From Calditrichota bacterium (GTDB lineage Bacteria; Calditrichota; Calditrichia; Calditrichales; Calditrichaceae): a DNA stretch of 64,000 nt. The translations under genes and the position numbers were made by a program. Shown one piece after another: positions 42,673 through 51,336 of the stretch; the stretch's first letter is position 1; the number at the start of each line of letters is the position of its first letter. Below the pieces are notes generated by a model that saw nothing but the letters and a program-made list of their open reading frames with translations, had not been told where the DNA came from and searched no databases. The stretch lies in the NCBI GenBank assembly GCA_003854985.1, contig RQOG01000006.1, forward strand, positions 205,827-269,826, in the 5' to 3' direction.

Positions 42673-43848
42673 ATGAAATCAACCATCATTTTTTTGATGT
42701 GTTCCGTCCTATATTTATCCGCCTATGATTTTAAAATTACGGTTCAATGGAATGAAATGGCTATGGATGGTGAAGCGGAAGCGCTCCTTCAGTACTATCA
42801 TGACGGCAAGGTAGAATTGATCAGAGGAAATAGTAATAAACCTTCTTCAGACGGGAATGTTACGACGAACCGCACACTTACCGGGAATTCACAGGAATTT
42901 GTGATTCAAAATGCCAAAGGACGTTTGTTCAATATTTATATCGCCAATATTTTAATGGATGAAGATTTTGCCACGGAAGATGATTTTTTAATGCTTTCCC
43001 GTTCCGAAGCGATGGCCTTAATAGAGGATAATCTTAATAAAAAAACATACCAGGTAAAATTGCCCACGAATGCCCCGGGATTGATTTTCCGTGCCGGCGC
43101 AGTAGTTGACGGTTTTTTCTATAATTTTCTGGAAATGTTCGCGCAACAAAGGATTTATAATGTCACCATGATTAACGCGGCAACCGGAAGATTGCTTGAA
43201 GATGTGAATGTGATAATCAAGGAGCGAAGAACGGGTGAAACCTCGGCTATGGGCGTTACCAGCGCCAATGGATATTTTGCAGAAAAACTGGATTATGGCA
43301 AATATACGGCTGTCTTCGCCAAGGAAGGATTTATTACCGCTGAGCATAATTTCGAAATGGATATAACGGAACTGCCGGTAAGCATGAATTTTGCAATGAC
43401 CCCGGAAATAAAAAATTATCGTATTGTACTGACCTGGGGACCATATCCGACCGATTTGGATGCCCATCTTGCCGGTCCTATGCCGGAAGGCGGACGGTTT
43501 CATATCTGGTGGGATCAAAAAACCCTCATTGGCGGAATTAATTTTCTGGACATCGACGATAAAGATAAATACGGACCGGAAACCATCACGATATATAAAC
43601 CGGCTGCAGGTGTTTATGAATATGCCGTTCATAATTATACGGCTAGAAACCGTGCAAATACCCTTGATCTTTCCCTGAGCGGAGCAAGAGTGGATGTTTA
43701 TGCGGACAACAGACTCCAGGCAACTTTTATCGCCCCGCAAAATCAACGCGGCAATGTATGGAAGGTTTTCAGAATTGAGCCGAATAATCAGATTGTTCCC
43801 GTTAACGAAATGTTTGATGATCACCGAAGCTCAAAAATCTTACAATAG
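42673..43848 (+). CDS. Exported protein with carboxypeptidase-regulatory-like and YfaP/DUF2135-like domains
   Basis: A 391-residue exported protein with a short signal (KSTIIFLMCSVLYLSAYD). Residues 18-160 are a unique beta domain. About 165-235 is a CarboxypepD-reg-like Ig fold (NAATGRLLEDVNVIIKERRTGE...SANGYFAEKLDYGKYTAVFAKEGF). About 245-370 resembles YfaP/DUF2135: YRIVLTWGPYPTDLDAHLAGP, FHIWWDQKT and the closing PAAGVYEYAVHNYTARN. In Escherichia coli YfaP is encoded beside a bacterial alpha-2-macroglobulin. Here the next gene is a transglutaminase-like protein, seven bases downstream. This protein is a likely binding or substrate partner. Confidence 0.72.
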   Translation: MKSTIIFLMCSVLYLSAYDFKITVQWNEMAMDGEAEALLQYYHDGKVELIRGNSNKPSSDGNVTTNRTLTGNSQEFVIQNAKGRLFNIYIANILMDEDFATEDDFLMLSRSEAMALIEDNLNKKTYQVKLPTNAPGLIFRAGAVVDGFFYNFLEMFAQQRIYNVTMINAATGRLLEDVNVIIKERRTGETSAMGVTSANGYFAEKLDYGKYTAVFAKEGFITAEHNFEMDITELPVSMNFAMTPEIKNYRIVLTWGPYPTDLDAHLAGPMPEGGRFHIWWDQKTLIGGINFLDIDDKDKYGPETITIYKPAAGVYEYAVHNYTARNRANTLDLSLSGARVDVYADNRLQATFIAPQNQRGNVWKVFRIEPNNQIVPVNEMFDDHRSSKILQ

Positions 43849-43872
43849 GTATTAATGTCAGCGGGAGAAATC

Positions 43873-45327
43873 ATGAAAAACATCAGGTTGTTTCCGGATA
43901 GTGTCATACTGATCGTTCTGTGTTTGTTTGCTATTAATTATAGTGTCGCCCAGGAATCTTTTAAGGACTGGCTGAAAAAAGATCAGCAGGCCCTTCAAAG
44001 CTATCTGGAAAAAGAAGACAAAGCTTTTATGGAGTTTCTGAAAAAAGACTGGAAAGCCTTTCAGTCGATGGACGGTGAAAAAAGTGATAACAAACCAAAG
44101 CCAAAAGATATACCGATCGCCAAGCCGGAACCTGTGAAAGAAGTTACCGATCGGCCCGTAGCCCCTGTTAAAATAAAACCAATACCATTGGCGCCGAAAC
44201 CTAAACCGAAACCCCTTGTTCAGGAAATTACTCCTAAAGCGAATATTAAGTTTACCTTTTTTGGGGTTCCTGTAGCTTTTTTGCTGGATAAAAAGCCCGG
44301 GATAAATATCAGCGGGCAGATTAATAATCAGGTTATAAGCGATAGCTGGGCTGTTTTAGCCTCTTCAGACGCCGTAAAGCTTATCGCCGGACTGAAAAAT
44401 TATAAGCATAATTTGCTGTTAAATGACTGGGGATATATCCGCCTTGTTCACGGACTGAGCTCTGAAATTTATAAAAACAAAAAAAACGAACAAACCTTAT
44501 GTGCGTGGTTTCTGCTTTTAAAATCCGGTTACGATGTCCGCATTGCTTATAAAAGAGATCAGATTTTTCTGCTGATTTCCAATGAAAATACCATTTATAA
44601 TAATCAGTTTGTTACCATTAGCGGTCACAAATACTATTTTGTATCGTTTGAAGGACCGCTAGATTTAAGCGGCCAGGTTTATACCTATGAAGGTAATTAT
44701 GAAGGCAGCGATAAAATGTTTACGATGCGGATGGCCGCAGTTCCGAATCTTACCAATAAAATTGATCAAAGAAAATTAGCCTTTGACTATAATGGAAACT
44801 CGTATTCTCTGATCATCAAATATAACAATGATATTGTGGAATATTATAAGAATTATCCTCAGACCGATATCGGCTTATATTTTAGTTCGCCTGTATCAAT
44901 CGCTGCGCAAACGACCTTATTAAGCGAATTAAAACCGCATGTTGAAGGTAAATCAGAGCTGGAAGCGGTTAATCTACTGCTAAGATTTGTGCAGACTTCT
45001 TTTGATTATAAGACGGATGACGTGCAGTTCGGAAAAGAAAAATATCTTCTGCCGGAAGAAACGCTTTTTTATCCGGCTTCCGATTGTGAAGACAGATCAA
45101 TTTTATTTTCTTATCTTATAAAAAACTTATTAGGAATGGACATTGTAGGATTAGATTATCCCGGGCATATTGCAACGGCTGTTAAATTTAAAAGCGATAT
45201 TATCGGGGAAGGAGTAACTTATAATGGACAAAGGTATATTATATGTGATCCGACATACATTAATGCCAATGCAGGTATGTGTATGCCTGAGTTTCAGGGG
45301 ATTAATCCACAGATAATTAAATTTTAA
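43873..45327 (+). CDS. Exported transglutaminase-like (papain-fold) protein
   Basis: The start is ATG 43873, preceded by GGGAG; the ATG at 43855 lies upstream of that site. The 484-residue protein has a signal peptide ending SVAQ. A Lys/Pro-rich linker follows at about 70-125 (KPEPVKEV, KPIPLAPKPKPKP), then a beta region. The C-terminal transglutaminase core keeps its triad: Cys in ASDCEDRSILF, His in YPGHIATAV and Asp in ICDPTYINA. Family members act as proteases or acyl-transferases on proteins or peptidoglycan. The Pro-rich linker suits a protein spanning the periplasm. Confidence 0.82.
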   Translation: MKNIRLFPDSVILIVLCLFAINYSVAQESFKDWLKKDQQALQSYLEKEDKAFMEFLKKDWKAFQSMDGEKSDNKPKPKDIPIAKPEPVKEVTDRPVAPVKIKPIPLAPKPKPKPLVQEITPKANIKFTFFGVPVAFLLDKKPGINISGQINNQVISDSWAVLASSDAVKLIAGLKNYKHNLLLNDWGYIRLVHGLSSEIYKNKKNEQTLCAWFLLLKSGYDVRIAYKRDQIFLLISNENTIYNNQFVTISGHKYYFVSFEGPLDLSGQVYTYEGNYEGSDKMFTMRMAAVPNLTNKIDQRKLAFDYNGNSYSLIIKYNNDIVEYYKNYPQTDIGLYFSSPVSIAAQTTLLSELKPHVEGKSELEAVNLLLRFVQTSFDYKTDDVQFGKEKYLLPEETLFYPASDCEDRSILFSYLIKNLLGMDIVGLDYPGHIATAVKFKSDIIGEGVTYNGQRYIICDPTYINANAGMCMPEFQGINPQIIKF

Positions 45328-45353
45328 CGACCAACTAAAAAGGAGGATATATA

Positions 45354-46154
45354 ATGGTCCTCAGAATGATTATTATTTTTATTATTCTGCCGCTTGTTTT
45401 TTCTTATGCCGGGGACGAGAAGGGCAAACAAATTGGTAAAATTTCATTCAGTCTGGGCAGTAATTTTGTTCAGTCTGCCGGTGGTGTGGACTGGGAAAAA
45501 GCAAAATTTAAAACGCCTGTTTATGACAAGGATAAAATAAAAACGGCGAAAAAAACCAAATGCGAAGTTACTTTTGATACAAAAAAAGTAATGCGTATTG
45601 GTGAGAATTCGATCGTCGAGATTCGCCAGAATAATGAAGGCGAAGATGAAGTGGATATGAAAAGCGGATTGGCATGGCTTAGTATTTTTATGCCCAAGGG
45701 GCAAACAAAGCTCAATATGAAAACGCCTTCATCAGTCTGTGCTATACGCGGTACGGTTTACCGATTGGAATGCGATGAAAATCATACGACTTACCGCTGC
45801 TATAAAGGAAGTATTGCCGTAACGCCATTTGAAAAGGATGGCACCACCCTATCCGATTCGTCATTTAATATTAATGCAGGCGAAGAGCTGGTTCTCGTAA
45901 TGAATTTTGAAGAATACAAGAAACAGCAGGAAAAACTGATCAAAGATTTCATGCAAAAAGAAATGGATGATTTTGAAAAGTTTAAGGAAAACGATCAGAA
46001 GCAGTACGATGATATGGTGAAAAAGGATATGGATGATTTTCAGAAAATGAATGATATTAATTATAAACAGCAGAAATTTGATCCCGTAAAAGACATGGAA
46101 GATGACTGGGTAAAATGGAATATGGAACGTGATCGTATGATTAGCGGGGAATAA
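45354..46154 (+). CDS. FecR-domain exported protein with acidic coiled-coil tail
   Basis: A 266-residue protein with an N-terminal signal (RMIIIFIILPLVFSYA). Residues about 20-160 are a FecR domain of the periplasmic type: IGKISFSLGSNFVQSAGG, VMRIGENSIVEIRQ, LNMKTPSSVCAIRGTVYRLECDENHTTYRCYKGSIAV. The VxAIRGTxxR segment is the family signature. About 175-266 is a charged coiled coil with repeated QKEMDDFEKFKEND and KKDMDDFQKMND units. No sigma factor or TonB receptor adjoins it, so a FecA/FecI role is unlikely. Ribosome site AAGGAGG fixes the start at 45354. The next gene starts three bases downstream. Confidence 0.83.
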   Translation: MVLRMIIIFIILPLVFSYAGDEKGKQIGKISFSLGSNFVQSAGGVDWEKAKFKTPVYDKDKIKTAKKTKCEVTFDTKKVMRIGENSIVEIRQNNEGEDEVDMKSGLAWLSIFMPKGQTKLNMKTPSSVCAIRGTVYRLECDENHTTYRCYKGSIAVTPFEKDGTTLSDSSFNINAGEELVLVMNFEEYKKQQEKLIKDFMQKEMDDFEKFKENDQKQYDDMVKKDMDDFQKMNDINYKQQKFDPVKDMEDDWVKWNMERDRMISGE

Positions 46155-46157
46155 TTA

Positions 46158-46574
46158 ATGCGAATCTATTCACTTTTATTGCTGGTTCCTTTTTTATATA
46201 TAACGTTCAGCTGTGATGATAACAGCGAGCAGAAAAAAGAACCGGTTGAGGATAGTTTAAAAACAAACGTAAAAATCGATTCTTCAAGTACCTTATCGGT
46301 TGAGCTCGAGGGCGCGCCCGAATGGTATAATCAGATAACTGCTGAAGAAGATTTATTGATTGCAAGGGGTTACGGCCGATCGGTAAGAGCAGATATTGCA
46401 GAAGAGAAAGCGCTAATGGACGCCCAGCGAAAAATGGCTCTGATGCTGACCGATTCATTAAATAACCAGGCGTTAAATCAACAAATCGCTCCGTTTAAAA
46501 TCAGGCAGAAGGAAAGGATTCAGCGCGATGAACAGTGGCATGTTTATGTATTGCTGGAGAAAGAAACCGAATAA
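46158..46574 (+). CDS. Small LPP20-like lipoprotein
   Basis: A 138-residue lipoprotein with lipobox YITFSCDD (Cys near 19). Most of the protein is one LPP20 unit: GAPEWYNQITAEEDLLIARGYGRSVRADIAEEKALMDAQRKMALML, closing with EQWHVYVLLEKE. It shares the P-x-W...G-x-G...A-x3-K-A pattern with the other LPP20-like proteins of the cluster. It is the last gene of the cluster; the terminator lies 30 bases downstream inside the convergent nfi gene. Confidence 0.82.
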   Translation: MRIYSLLLLVPFLYITFSCDDNSEQKKEPVEDSLKTNVKIDSSSTLSVELEGAPEWYNQITAEEDLLIARGYGRSVRADIAEEKALMDAQRKMALMLTDSLNNQALNQQIAPFKIRQKERIQRDEQWHVYVLLEKETE

Positions 46575-46582
46575 TATAAATC

Positions 46583-47293
46583 TCAAATATGTATAGTGTC
46601 AGCGCCGTTGTCCGAAATGGATAGCGGCGTTTTTTTTGAAGCCAGCTGATGCGCCGTGCGGGTTGTTTCTGGAAGCCTGTATTTTATGATGCATTTGAGC
46701 ACAATCTCAATGGATGATTGCAGGGAAATTTTATGACCTATTGATATGTAAAGCGGCTTAACATTATCCCTTGTACATAATACGGCGCCGATTTCTTCAT
46801 GATCGGAATTTCTTAATGATGTCCATTCACCCTTTTTACACGGCGTGTAATCAAAAGACCCGAATAAACGTGATTTTGCCACTCCGATGGTAGGTTTATC
46901 AAGAATGAGTCCCAGATGAGAGGCCAGTCCGAACTTCCGGGGATGGGCGATGCCCTGACCATCGCATAAAATAATATCCGGTTCGGTTTTTAATTCTTTT
47001 AATGCTTCGATAATAGCGGGTATTTCCCTGAATGATAGTAATCCCGGCACATAGGGAAAAGCGACCAGAGAATCGGTGACAACATATTCCAGTAGTTTTA
47101 ATTCCGGAAAATTCAGTAAGGTAACCGCCGCTCTGGCTGTCTCCTTGTTTTTCGGAAAGCCGATATCAATACCTGCCACATATTGTATTTTGCCGAAGCG
47201 ATTCTCTGTAATTACTTTTGCGGCTAATTCTTTTTGTATTTCAATGGCACGCGAAGCGGAGACTTTCCAATCATGTAATTGTTTTATTTCCAT
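46583..47293 (-). CDS. nfi: Endonuclease V
   Basis: The start is taken as ATG at 47293, which gives 236 residues beginning MEIKQLHDW; a longer frame from 47356 would run into trkH. Endonuclease V signatures are clear: VAGIDIGF (first catalytic Asp), FPYVPGLLSFREIPAI, ILCDGQGIAHPRKFGLASHLGLIL with the second catalytic Asp, and GVAKSRLFG. The enzyme nicks DNA or RNA near deoxyinosine or inosine. It starts 10 bases after the trkH stop. The last codons overlap the terminator used by the opposite-strand lipoprotein cluster. Confidence 0.94.
   Translation of the reverse strand: MEIKQLHDWKVSASRAIEIQKELAAKVITENRFGKIQYVAGIDIGFPKNKETARAAVTLLNFPELKLLEYVVTDSLVAFPYVPGLLSFREIPAIIEALKELKTEPDIILCDGQGIAHPRKFGLASHLGLILDKPTIGVAKSRLFGSFDYTPCKKGEWTSLRNSDHEEIGAVLCTRDNVKPLYISIGHKISLQSSIEIVLKCIIKYRLPETTRTAHQLASKKTPLSISDNGADTIHI
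46603..46637 (+). terminator. Terminator of the envelope cluster, inside the nfi 3' end
   Basis: CGCCGTTGTCC at 46603-46613 pairs with GGATAGCGGCG ending at 46629 (two G-T pairs), followed by eight T residues. It serves plus-strand transcription while coding for the last residues of nfi on the other strand. Confidence 0.75.
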
Positions 47294-47303
47294 GATCAGG
47301 TTT

Positions 47304-48749
47304 TTATTTCTTCCAGAAGGTAAATGAGAACAGGACAAGCACCGTATATAATTCAAGCCGGCCTATCAGCATGAGCGCAGATAAAAACCATTTTCCTAAA
47401 AGAGGGATATGGGCATAATTTTCAGTCGGTCCGACCGATCCTAAACCCGGACCAATATTATTCAACGTGGCTGCAACGCTTCCAAAAGAACTTTCAAAAT
47501 CCAGTCCTAAAATACTCATAACAATAATGCTGACTACAAAGACAGAGATATAAAGCAGGAAAAACCCGCTGATGTGCCTTCGAATTTCATCCGGCACAAT
47601 TGTTCCGCCAATACGGACGGTAAACACCGCCTGAGGATGTATTAGTTTTTTCATTTCCTGCCGGCTAAACTGAAAAAGCACCATAGACCGCACGATTTTC
47701 ATACCGCCGGCTGTCGAGCCTGCACAACCACCGATGAACATTAGTATGAATAAAATAAGGCGTGATGAATAAGCCCAGGCTTCATAATCTGATGTGCCGT
47801 AACCTGTGGTAGTCAGAATTGAGACTACCTGAAAAATGGTATCGGTAAGAGATGTGAACACATTATTACCGGAGTTTTTCCAGACGTCGAAGCCTATGAT
47901 TAACGAAGCGATTAAGATAATGGTGATAAAAAAACGCGCTTCAGAATCACGCCAATAAAAGATCGGTTTTCCTTTGAGCGCTCTGTAATGCAGGGCAAAA
48001 TTGGTTCCCGCAATAATCATAAAAATAATAATAATCCAGTCGATCCAGGGATTTTGATAATGGGCAATACTCAAGTTTTTTGTTGAAAAGCCTCCGGTAG
48101 CCATAGTGCCGAAGGTATGGCATGCGGCGTCAAACCAGTTCATGCCGGCTATCTTAAGTAAAATCATTTCCACAATACTGATGATAACATATACGCCCCA
48201 GAGCAGTTCGGCCGTATGCCTGATTCTCGGTGTCAGCCGGTCCGGCACAGGGCCGGGGACTTCCGCCTTGAATAACTGCATACCGCCTACGCCCAGCAAA
48301 GGCAGGATAGCCAGCGATAATAAGATAATTCCCATACCGCCTAACCAGTGCGTAAAGGAGCGCCAGAATAATAATCCATGCGGCAGTTTTTCAATGTCTG
48401 TAAGTATTGATGCGCCGGTCGTGGTAAATCCGGACATGGTTTCGAAGAAAGCATCGGTATAGGATGGGATATAACCTGAAATATAAAAGGGCAGGGCGCC
48501 TATCAGCGCAAAAAATATCCAGCCCAGCGTCACAATTAAAAACCCGTCTTTGATCTTTAATTCTTATTTACTTCTCGTGGGAAAATACCCGGCTAGTCCT
48601 AACAAAAACGATAAGCCCATTGTATGCGATAATGAAATAAAATCGCCTTCGTCATAAAAAAAAGCGATTACCGTCGGAACTAATAAAGCCAGCGCCAGGA
48701 ATAATAACAAGGCGCTGATGATATTAAAAATAAGCCGGAACTGAATCAT
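47304..48749 (-). pseudogene. trkH: Potassium transporter TrkH, interrupted by an in-frame TAA
   Basis: Read from ATG 48749 to TAA 47304 the frame is 481 codons, the size of full TrkH, but codon 62 is TAA (48566-48564). Before it is IQFRLIFNIISALLLFLALALLVP and FPTRSK. After it, in the same frame, is ELKIKDGFLIVTLGWIFFALIGALPFYISG, which aligns straight on. All four pore loops are downstream and intact (SGFTTTGAS, ATGGFSTKN, LTTTGYGTSD, LNNIGPGLG). The downstream part could restart at GTG 48533, giving 409 residues without the first helices. It may be a recent nonsense mutation, an error in the sequence, or a split gene. trkA ends four bases upstream. Confidence 0.85.
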
Positions 48750-48753
48750 CCTA

Positions 48754-50097
48754 TTATCTCGTAAAAAGTTTTTCCAATTCGCGGATAGCGGTTGGCAGCG
48801 CGAATAAAACGACTTTATCACCGGCTTCTATCCGGGTGTTCCCCATTGGTATGATCACTTCGTTATCGCGCATAACAGCTCCGAGTATTGCATTTTTGGT
48901 GAATTTAAGCTCGGCCAGAGTTTTCTGGGTAATTTTGGATCCCGGTTCTGCGATCATTTCGATGGCTTCGGCTGTAATACCGGGAATCGAAGCGATACTG
49001 ACAACGGAGCCTCTTCTGATAAATTTAAGAATACCATTTACGGTAAGCAGTTGTTTGGAAAGATAGGCGTCAATACCGATGGTGGGAATGATGGGCGCAT
49101 AATCGCTTTTATTGATAAGGGCGATAATTTTTGGCACCCTTAAATGACGCGCTAACAGGCAGGAAATGATATTCGTTTCATCATCGCCGGTCACTGAAAT
49201 AAAGGCATCCATTTCTATTATGCCTTCAAGGGCAAGCAGATTAATATCTCTGCCGTCGCCACGAATAACCAGGGATCTTCTTAATTGCTCTGCAAGATCA
49301 ATAGATTTATCCTGGTTTGATTCAATGATTTTAACATTATAATCTTCTTCCAGTTCTTTAGCGATTAACATGCCGGTTTGTCCGCCGCCAAGGATCATCA
49401 CGCTTTCGATATTTACATTTTCTTTTCCCGTGGCTTTTATTACGTCAGGAACATTCTTTTTTGGTAAGACCACATAAATTCTGTCATTTTTTAATAAGAC
49501 ATCTTCGCCGCGTGGAATTTTTGTAATATCTTTTCTCTGGATGGCAACTAAACGGAAAGGAAAGTTCTGAAACTCCTGCGCCAGGTCTTTTAACGGTTTA
49601 TTTAAAATAGGAAGTCCTTTGTCCAACTGGATGCCGATCAGATTGATTTCGCCTTTGGCAAACTCAATAATGTCGGTAGCAGCGCTTTGTTTCAACAAAC
49701 GAACCGCATTCTGCGCGACCACCGATTCCGGATGAATCAACAGGTCAATTTCTAATTTTTCGGCATTTAGCGGCGCGTCTTCATTCAGGTATTCTCTGTT
49801 TTTCACCCGGGCAATGGTTTTAGCCACGCCGTATTTTTTAGCCATTAAAGCGGCAATAATATTAACCTCATCCGAGTTCGTAACGGCGACCAGCATATCG
49901 GCTTTTTTAATACCGGCATTTTCCAGGACATGATAGCTCGTACCGCTGGCTTCAAAAACCTGCGCGTCCAAATTTTCAGCCGCCTTTACATATCTGGTAT
50001 GTTCCGATTCAATTAAGGAAATATCGTGCTGTTCGTAAGAAAGCATTTTAGCCAGATTATACCCGACATCTCCAGCGCCAATAATAATGATATGCAA
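48754..50097 (-). CDS. trkA: Trk potassium uptake system regulatory subunit TrkA
   Basis: A 447-residue cytoplasmic protein with two RCK halves. The first NAD-binding motif is IIIGAGDVGYNLAKML near the start; the second is MILGGGQTGMLIAKELEE near residue 230. Each is followed by a TrkA-C domain (IGIQLDKGLPILNKPLKDL; AIEMIAEPGSKITQKTLAELK). It binds the TrkH dimer and gates potassium uptake in response to nucleotides. It directly precedes trkH on the minus strand. Its frame is intact, in contrast to trkH. Confidence 0.95.
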   Translation of the reverse strand: MHIIIIGAGDVGYNLAKMLSYEQHDISLIESEHTRYVKAAENLDAQVFEASGTSYHVLENAGIKKADMLVAVTNSDEVNIIAALMAKKYGVAKTIARVKNREYLNEDAPLNAEKLEIDLLIHPESVVAQNAVRLLKQSAATDIIEFAKGEINLIGIQLDKGLPILNKPLKDLAQEFQNFPFRLVAIQRKDITKIPRGEDVLLKNDRIYVVLPKKNVPDVIKATGKENVNIESVMILGGGQTGMLIAKELEEDYNVKIIESNQDKSIDLAEQLRRSLVIRGDGRDINLLALEGIIEMDAFISVTGDDETNIISCLLARHLRVPKIIALINKSDYAPIIPTIGIDAYLSKQLLTVNGILKFIRRGSVVSIASIPGITAEAIEMIAEPGSKITQKTLAELKFTKNAILGAVMRDNEVIIPMGNTRIEAGDKVVLFALPTAIRELEKLFTR

Positions 50098-50121
50098 TTT
50101 ACTATCCCATATTAATATGTA

Positions 50122-51150
50122 TTAATTAATCGTTTTAAATGCTTCAATGGCCATCTTTATATCATCATCTGTAATATGCAGATGAGTTACCGCACGCAGC
50201 CGTGTCGGAGCAAACGCATTTAATTTAACGCCTTCCATATCAAGCGCTTCAGCGATCTGAGGGGCCGTCAGGTGATTAAGACTGGTATCAATGACTACGA
50301 TATTCGTTTGAACGGCTTCGAGATCAATGATAAAACCCGGTAATGCATTTATTCCCTCCGCCAGAACACGCGCTCGGTGGTGATCGTCCAGCAGGCGTTC
50401 TATATTATTTTGAATAGCATAAAGAGCCGCTGCGGCTAAAAAACCCGCCTGTCTCATACCGCCTCCGTATACTTTTCTGTAATAATGGGCTTTTTTTATG
50501 AATTCACGGTCACCGGAGATAATCGAACCTGCCGGAGCGCCTAAGCCTTTCGAAAAACACATGGCCACCGAGTCGAAATAGGAGGCATATTCTTTGATGG
50601 ATATTTTTGTTGCCACCGACGCATTCCATAACCTTGCACCATCAAGATGCAGTTTTAATCCGTATTCATCGGCCAGATTACGCAACTCCTTGATGGCTTC
50701 GAGAGGATAGATCGTTCCACCCCAACGGTTGTGCGTATTTTCGACGGCAATCAGTCTGGATTTTGGAAAATGAGCGTTATCAGGCCGGATGGCTTCTATA
50801 ATTTTATCTGGTTCCAGTATTCCATAATCACTCTGTAAAGGATGAAGCTGAACGCCGGATAATAAACCGGGAGCGCCGCATTCGTAATTAAAAATGTGAG
50901 AACGGTATTCGCAGATTACTTCATCGCCGGGTTGCGTGTGTGCATTTATGGCCACCTGATTTGCCTGTGTGCCGCTGGTAACAAACAAAGAAGCTTCTTT
51001 ACCCGTCAGTTTACAAATTTTATCCTGAAGCTCATTTACTGTGGGATCTTCCCCTAAAACATCATCGCCTACCCTGGCTTCATAAATGGCTTTTCTCATT
51101 TCTTCAGAGGGCAGTGTAACCGTGTCGCTTCGTAAATCGATTATTGTCAT
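50122..51150 (-). CDS. ltaE: Low-specificity L-threonine aldolase
   Basis: A 342-residue fold-type I PLP enzyme. The start DLRSDTVTLPSEEMRKAIYEARVGDDVLGEDPT is diagnostic for threonine aldolase. TSGTQANQVAI, HLDGARLWNAS, and the PLP lysine in CFSKGLGAPAGS are present. It cleaves threonine or allo-threonine to glycine and acetaldehyde. Ribosome site AAGGA precedes the ATG. Although selB lies nearby, this is not selA, which has a different active-site region. It is divergent from the sugar kinase gene. Confidence 0.93.
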   Translation of the reverse strand: MTIIDLRSDTVTLPSEEMRKAIYEARVGDDVLGEDPTVNELQDKICKLTGKEASLFVTSGTQANQVAINAHTQPGDEVICEYRSHIFNYECGAPGLLSGVQLHPLQSDYGILEPDKIIEAIRPDNAHFPKSRLIAVENTHNRWGGTIYPLEAIKELRNLADEYGLKLHLDGARLWNASVATKISIKEYASYFDSVAMCFSKGLGAPAGSIISGDREFIKKAHYYRKVYGGGMRQAGFLAAAALYAIQNNIERLLDDHHRARVLAEGINALPGFIIDLEAVQTNIVVIDTSLNHLTAPQIAEALDMEGVKLNAFAPTRLRAVTHLHITDDDIKMAIEAFKTIN

Positions 51151-51268
51151 AACTCAATTCCTTTTGGCATAATGTGCAAAACTTAATCAGGGAAAAATAA
51201 CGATGCAAATCATTCATGGACATACTTCCTAATAATTATATAAAAGGCCTTTAATCATGAGTTTTTTA

Positions 51269-51297
51269 TTGAACGAAAAATTACAATAAGTTAAATT
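51269..51297 (+). promoter_or_regulatory. Predicted sigma70-type promoter for the kinase-selB unit
   Basis: TTGAAC at 51269-51274, a 17-base spacer and TAAATT at 51292-51297. The ATG at 51337 lies 40 bases downstream. Confidence 0.38.
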
Positions 51298-51336
51298 CAA
51301 AAATAATTGATATTTAATTCTCATTCCGGAGACTGC

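Noticed and set aside
43018..43824. A 268-codon minus-strand frame opposite the DUF2135-like gene
   Set aside because: The plus-strand gene has a signal peptide, recognised domains and operon context; the minus frame has none.
48564..48566. Selenocysteine or reassigned stop codon in trkH
   Set aside because: The codon is TAA, while many sure genes here end in TAA, so neither UGA recoding nor code change can explain it.
50122..51150. selA next to selB
   Set aside because: The N-terminal and PLP-lysine motifs are those of threonine aldolase, not of selenocysteine synthase.
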